Shown here piece by piece: positions 60,959 to 64,000 of a DNA stretch of 64,000 nucleotides. Made by a program: the position numbers and the translations under genes. The stretch is from Planococcus citri. Lineage: Eukaryota; Arthropoda; Insecta; Hemiptera; Pseudococcidae. The notes under the pieces were generated by a model, which was given only the letters and a program-made list of their open reading frames with translations, had not been told where the DNA came from and searched no databases. The DNA lies in contig NC_088677.1 of assembly GCF_950023065.1 (NCBI RefSeq), positions 61,033,469-61,097,468 on the forward strand, in the 5' to 3' direction. Each line of letters opens with the position of its first letter. Positions within the stretch are counted from its first letter, which is position 1.

Positions 60959-62160
60959 CTAACTCTCAAATTGCCAACTAACTGCTCCAGTTTCATTCAG
61001 GTACTTACACAACACATCCCTCAACTGTCGGCTAGCTCGGTTCGATGTATTTTGGCGAGGTTCAGCTATGTTGGAAGTATGCAGGCTTACTTCAACTTGG
61101 AAAGCTGTGAACTTTCTGGATTCTTTATTAAGCACTAATTGCCAGAATCCCGCTGTGAAGTCAAGTGTACAGAAGAATCTGTCTCCAGCATTGTCATATA
61201 ACATGCTGGCGATTGTGTTAGGCTCTGATTTTTCTTTCATAAGAAAGTTATGTAAACATACCATAGCAGCTACAGTTTTTCTGATATACCTTTTCATTCC
61301 AATAATAGGTCGACGTAAAATTGTCCATCTTTTTGCCAAAACACCAAAAGCATTTTCAATAGTTCGTCGTGCTCGAGAAAGCCTATAGTTAAACACGTCT
61401 TTGCTCGTTGGAAGCATCGTACCAGGGTATGGTCTCTGCAGCCGGCGGCTCAAAGCAAACGCGGCATCTCCTACAAAGTAATGAGGAAATAGTATGTCAG
61501 AATTCGGCAACAATTTGTGATCAGGCCAACCAGTTTCATCACTAGTCACTATATCTGATAGTATACTCTGGTGAAAAACCGAACTGTCATGCTGCGATCC
61601 CTCAGCTCCTAGAGCAGTGTAATTGATAATTAATTATTTAATTGTACGAACTGTCGCCGCAAACGTGATTCTAGGAGGTATATTTCGCACACAAAAGCTT
61701 TTCCTGCAAAATTGCAGATGAATTATAATTTGTGTGCGTATATACCTTGGGAAATATTCGGGATGGAATTATTTCAGTAAAGAATTGTTTGCGCTGAATG
61801 ACTATTTTTTCCTACAAACCTATGTCAACAAAAGTGAAACACAAATTTGCGCCACAAGCTGCCAACAGATGAATGGAAAAAAACTTCTTGTAGTTGAAAT
61901 TTTTAGTTCCGCTCTTTCTTGGAGCTTGGATAGTTATGTGCTTTCCATCGATAGCTCCGACACAGTTGGGCATTTGCCACAAGTTGTAGAAATCATTTCC
62001 GATTGCTAGCCAGTTCACTTCTTTAATTGGCGGCAAATAAATGGGCTGTAATACTTCCCAAATTGCAGCATAGGTCTCCCGAATTATGATACATGCAGTT
62101 GTTCTACCCATGGCATAAACTATGGCAGTTTCAATCATGGAAGTCCCATGAGCCAGGTAA
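60959..62160 (-). CDS. PIF/Harbinger transposase (HARBI1-like), two exons, chimeric C-terminus
   Basis: Exon 61,820-62,160 encodes YLAHGTSMIETAIVYAMGRT and the first acidic block CVGAIDGKHITIQAP. Exon 60,959-61,608 encodes AEGSQHDSSVFHQS, the second block HYFVGDAAFALSRRL, and the third block LSRARRTIENAFGVLAKRW. It then has a C-terminus with SRQLRDVLCKYLNETGAVSW. The split codon (G|GA) joins in frame. The order D (IDGKH), D (GDAAF), E (TIENAFG) is that of PIF/Harbinger DDE nucleases. The N-terminal DNA-binding part is not in these two exons. Between residues NAGD and SNRASRQLRD the frame carries a foreign segment (61,091-61,174) that matches Ty3/Gypsy reverse transcriptase. No premature stop is present. 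Confidence 0.8.
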
Positions 62161-62209
62161 CTAAAACATTTTGGTTTTTGTTTATTAAAACAGCTTATTC
62201 AACGAATAC

Positions 62210-62619
62210 CTATGAGTATGAACACTTATTGAATTGTTACTGCTTTGCTGAAACAAAAAAAGCAGAATACACATTAGTCTCCAAAGTTCTTTCCATTACC
62301 AATCTACTATAATATTGAAAGAAATTATTACTTCGTCGTTGTATAAGCTGTCGGAAGAAATATTGGCTGCCGCTTCAACCAAATCTATCTGAAAATGAAC
62401 GGCTTCCGCAGCCTGAAAATTAATTCAGAAATTTATTAAAATTGATACCTACCATATATAGGACAGTGAACATGAAAATTCTGTACTCACTTGCAATTTT
62501 GTGAGCGGGTGGGCAGCTCTCGTTGTTCCGGTGATGGAGACATCATCATCATGATCTGAGCTCGATGATATTACAGGGGGCCGCTTCTTCACAGGTCTAT
62601 TCAACCTGGCCGACTTGCG
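62210..62619 (-). CDS. Candidate upstream exons possibly spliced to the Harbinger transposase
   Basis: Three minus-strand segments have GT-AG borders and matching phases: 62,491-62,619 (RKSARLNRPVKKRPPV, then an S/D-rich part and HPLTKLQ), 62,332-62,412 (AAEAVHFQIDLVEAAANISS) and 62,210-62,247 (QSSNNSISVHTH). The last ends in phase 2, which fits the start of the transposase exon at 62,160. The basic and acidic composition suggests a nuclear protein. They could form the N-terminal part of the transposase gene, part of the second (MYB/MADF-like) protein that Harbinger elements carry, or a host exon. The start codon is not located. Confidence 0.45.
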
Positions 62620-63046
62620 CTATTTACACTCATGCGAGTGTAATTAATCCGATTGAACTTGATGTTCGGAAAAATCACTGACTATTGAATACATATCTCT
62701 TTTACATTGTTTTACTGCATACTTAATTAATTTCAATGGTTATGTTTTTATTTATCGTTAACTTACATGTTACATTGTACATACGCTGATGTCGTTACTA
62801 CTTGGGTGCAATCATGTACCAAATTTTAGCTCGTTTTGATGATTTGAGATCAAAATATGCCCAAAAACAAAAACGTTTTTCGTCAGTTTTTCGCCCAAGT
62901 GAGAAATATTCATAAAACTGTCGAAAAAAAAAACAATTTCTTGGGTTGTAATGTTAAAATATACTGCGAAGTTTATAAAAACTACTATGTCCATGTTATT
63001 GAATGTAAGCAAACCATACAGAAAATAAAGAACACTTTCGTATAAT

Positions 63047-63640
63047 TTAATAAAACTTTGTTGGCAATTCCCTGAAAGTGTATAGTTGAATAATAATTAC
63101 CATTTTATTATACTTATCTGAGCTGTGTGCTGTTGCTTTCACAGATTTAAAATTTTTGAAATTCTTAGAAACACAGGATTCTTGTGCAGAAATATCTGAT
63201 TCTAGAACAGAAACTCCTGATTCTGGTGCAATAAGTATTATGTACAATTGAGTACTTCTTCAACTTGGGAGTTTGTATTAGAATTCATCACGTGAGATGC
63301 TGAATTCACAGTATCATCGATCTCAGTCTCTGGCATTATTTCTATAATATCTAAACATCGATCCACATATTTACTCAAAATGCCACTGAAGCTGCGCATC
63401 ATTTTTCTTTTTAAGTGATGATGATTCTCTAGTAGAAATAGTACTCTCATCCGCTTTCTTGTTGCTCTCATCTTTTTTTGACACATCAATACTTACCGTC
63501 TCATCAGCATTTACACCTACATATTTATTTGCATTGCTTTTACCGGCTTTTCGAAGAAAAGTCAGGTACTGTATTTGTCTCAACTGTGACAGTTTCGGTC
63601 CGGAGTAAATTTTCTTTGCGTTTTGGGGTGTTGGGATCAT
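63047..63640 (-). CDS. Possible further exons of an unknown minus-strand gene
   Basis: Open segments at 63,371-63,640 (SGPKLSQLRQIQYLTFLRKA, then D/E/K/S-rich), 63,238-63,410 (ILSKYVDRCLDIIEIMPETE) and 63,120-63,230 (a serine/glutamate-rich stretch ending HSSDKYNKM) have good composition. There are plausible donors at 63,498 (ACG|GTAAGT) and 63,103. I could not build a phase-consistent chain. They may belong to the gene at 62.2-62.6 kb, extending off the right edge. Confidence 0.3.
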
Positions 63641-63679
63641 TGTGGGACCATTAGTTTTTTTTCAGGTTTCCTTAAAGTT

Positions 63680-63703
63680 TATATATATATATATATATAT
63701 ATA
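63680..63703. repeat. (TA)n microsatellite
   Basis: Twelve TA units in a row. Confidence 0.9.
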
Positions 63704-63736
63704 GGTATTAGTATCCAGACTTGTCAACTAATCAAT

Positions 63737-63817
63737 GGGTTAATTTTACTATACAAGTGGACTGACGTACTTGTCAACTATAGTTGACAAGTCATGGGTT
63801 AATTTTACTATACAAGT
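63737..63817. repeat. 24-bp perfect palindrome between two direct copies
   Basis: ACTTGTCAACTA followed directly by its complement TAGTTGACAAGT occupies 63,769-63,792. The word GGGTTAATTTTACTATACAA occurs just to the left (from about 63,737) and right (from about 63,796). TTGTCAACTA also starts the block at 63,721. This looks like terminal repeats of a small element meeting head to head, or a regulatory palindrome. Confidence 0.7.
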
Positions 63818-64000
63818 CAACTATGAGTTTTCAGAAACTTCCGCCAGAGGGCGCATGGCTTAGAAATCAAGGCGCGAGGATGAACGCAGGGTCTACAGTC
63901 AATTTGTAGTAAGTAGAATGTGATGCGCTGGTGGATATGTATGCAAATACATCGATCCTGAGTGTACACGACAACAAATTTGACTTGAAATTTTTCAGTA

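Overview
This window looks like nuclear DNA from an arthropod, most likely an insect. It is AT-rich, genes are sparse, and exons are short with GT-AG introns of a few tens of bases to several kilobases. Relics of many transposon classes are present. Very frequent TACCTA/GTAGGTA and CGAGTA-type words suggest a hemipteran such as a mealybug, but that is a guess. I see no bacterial operons, CRISPR arrays or rRNA genes, and recognised no tRNA.

Layout. 1-15 kb is mostly non-coding. It holds one exon of an unrecognised secreted protein (13.03-13.55 kb, minus strand), a possible second exon of it at 5.5 kb, a higher-order tandem repeat (10.9-11.9 kb) and two copies of one foldback element. 15.8-26.4 kb is a transposon graveyard: hAT, Copia and P-element-type transposase fragments, several inverted-repeat elements and a duplicated repeat block. 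26.8-29.5 kb holds a Penelope-like reverse transcriptase fragment beside a broken spliced gene. A 1,429-bp foldback element with a perfect 8-bp target duplication has landed five codons into that gene. 30.4-39.5 kb carries three long near-palindromes plus smaller repeats.

The clearest genes are on the minus strand. One encodes a four-transmembrane protein of 195 residues (39.6-40.6 kb, five exons). The other is a complete dihydropyrimidine dehydrogenase gene (43.7-52.8 kb, 18 exons, 1,033 residues). All iron-sulphur ligands, the nucleotide-binding motifs and the catalytic cysteine are present, and numbering stays within one residue of the mammalian enzyme. From 56.8 kb on, a RING-finger gene is followed by an internally deleted mariner-like element with 30-bp perfect inverted repeats, another foldback, and a spliced PIF/Harbinger transposase whose reading frame contains a short Ty3/Gypsy-type reverse transcriptase segment.

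The most striking property of the window is its density of long inverted repeats: about ten foldbacks, arms from about 100 to 600 bp. If transcribed, these would make long hairpin RNAs. No single novel multi-gene system is evident. The best second-look candidates are the foldback-disrupted gene, the chimeric Harbinger frame and the hairpin-rich repeat complex.
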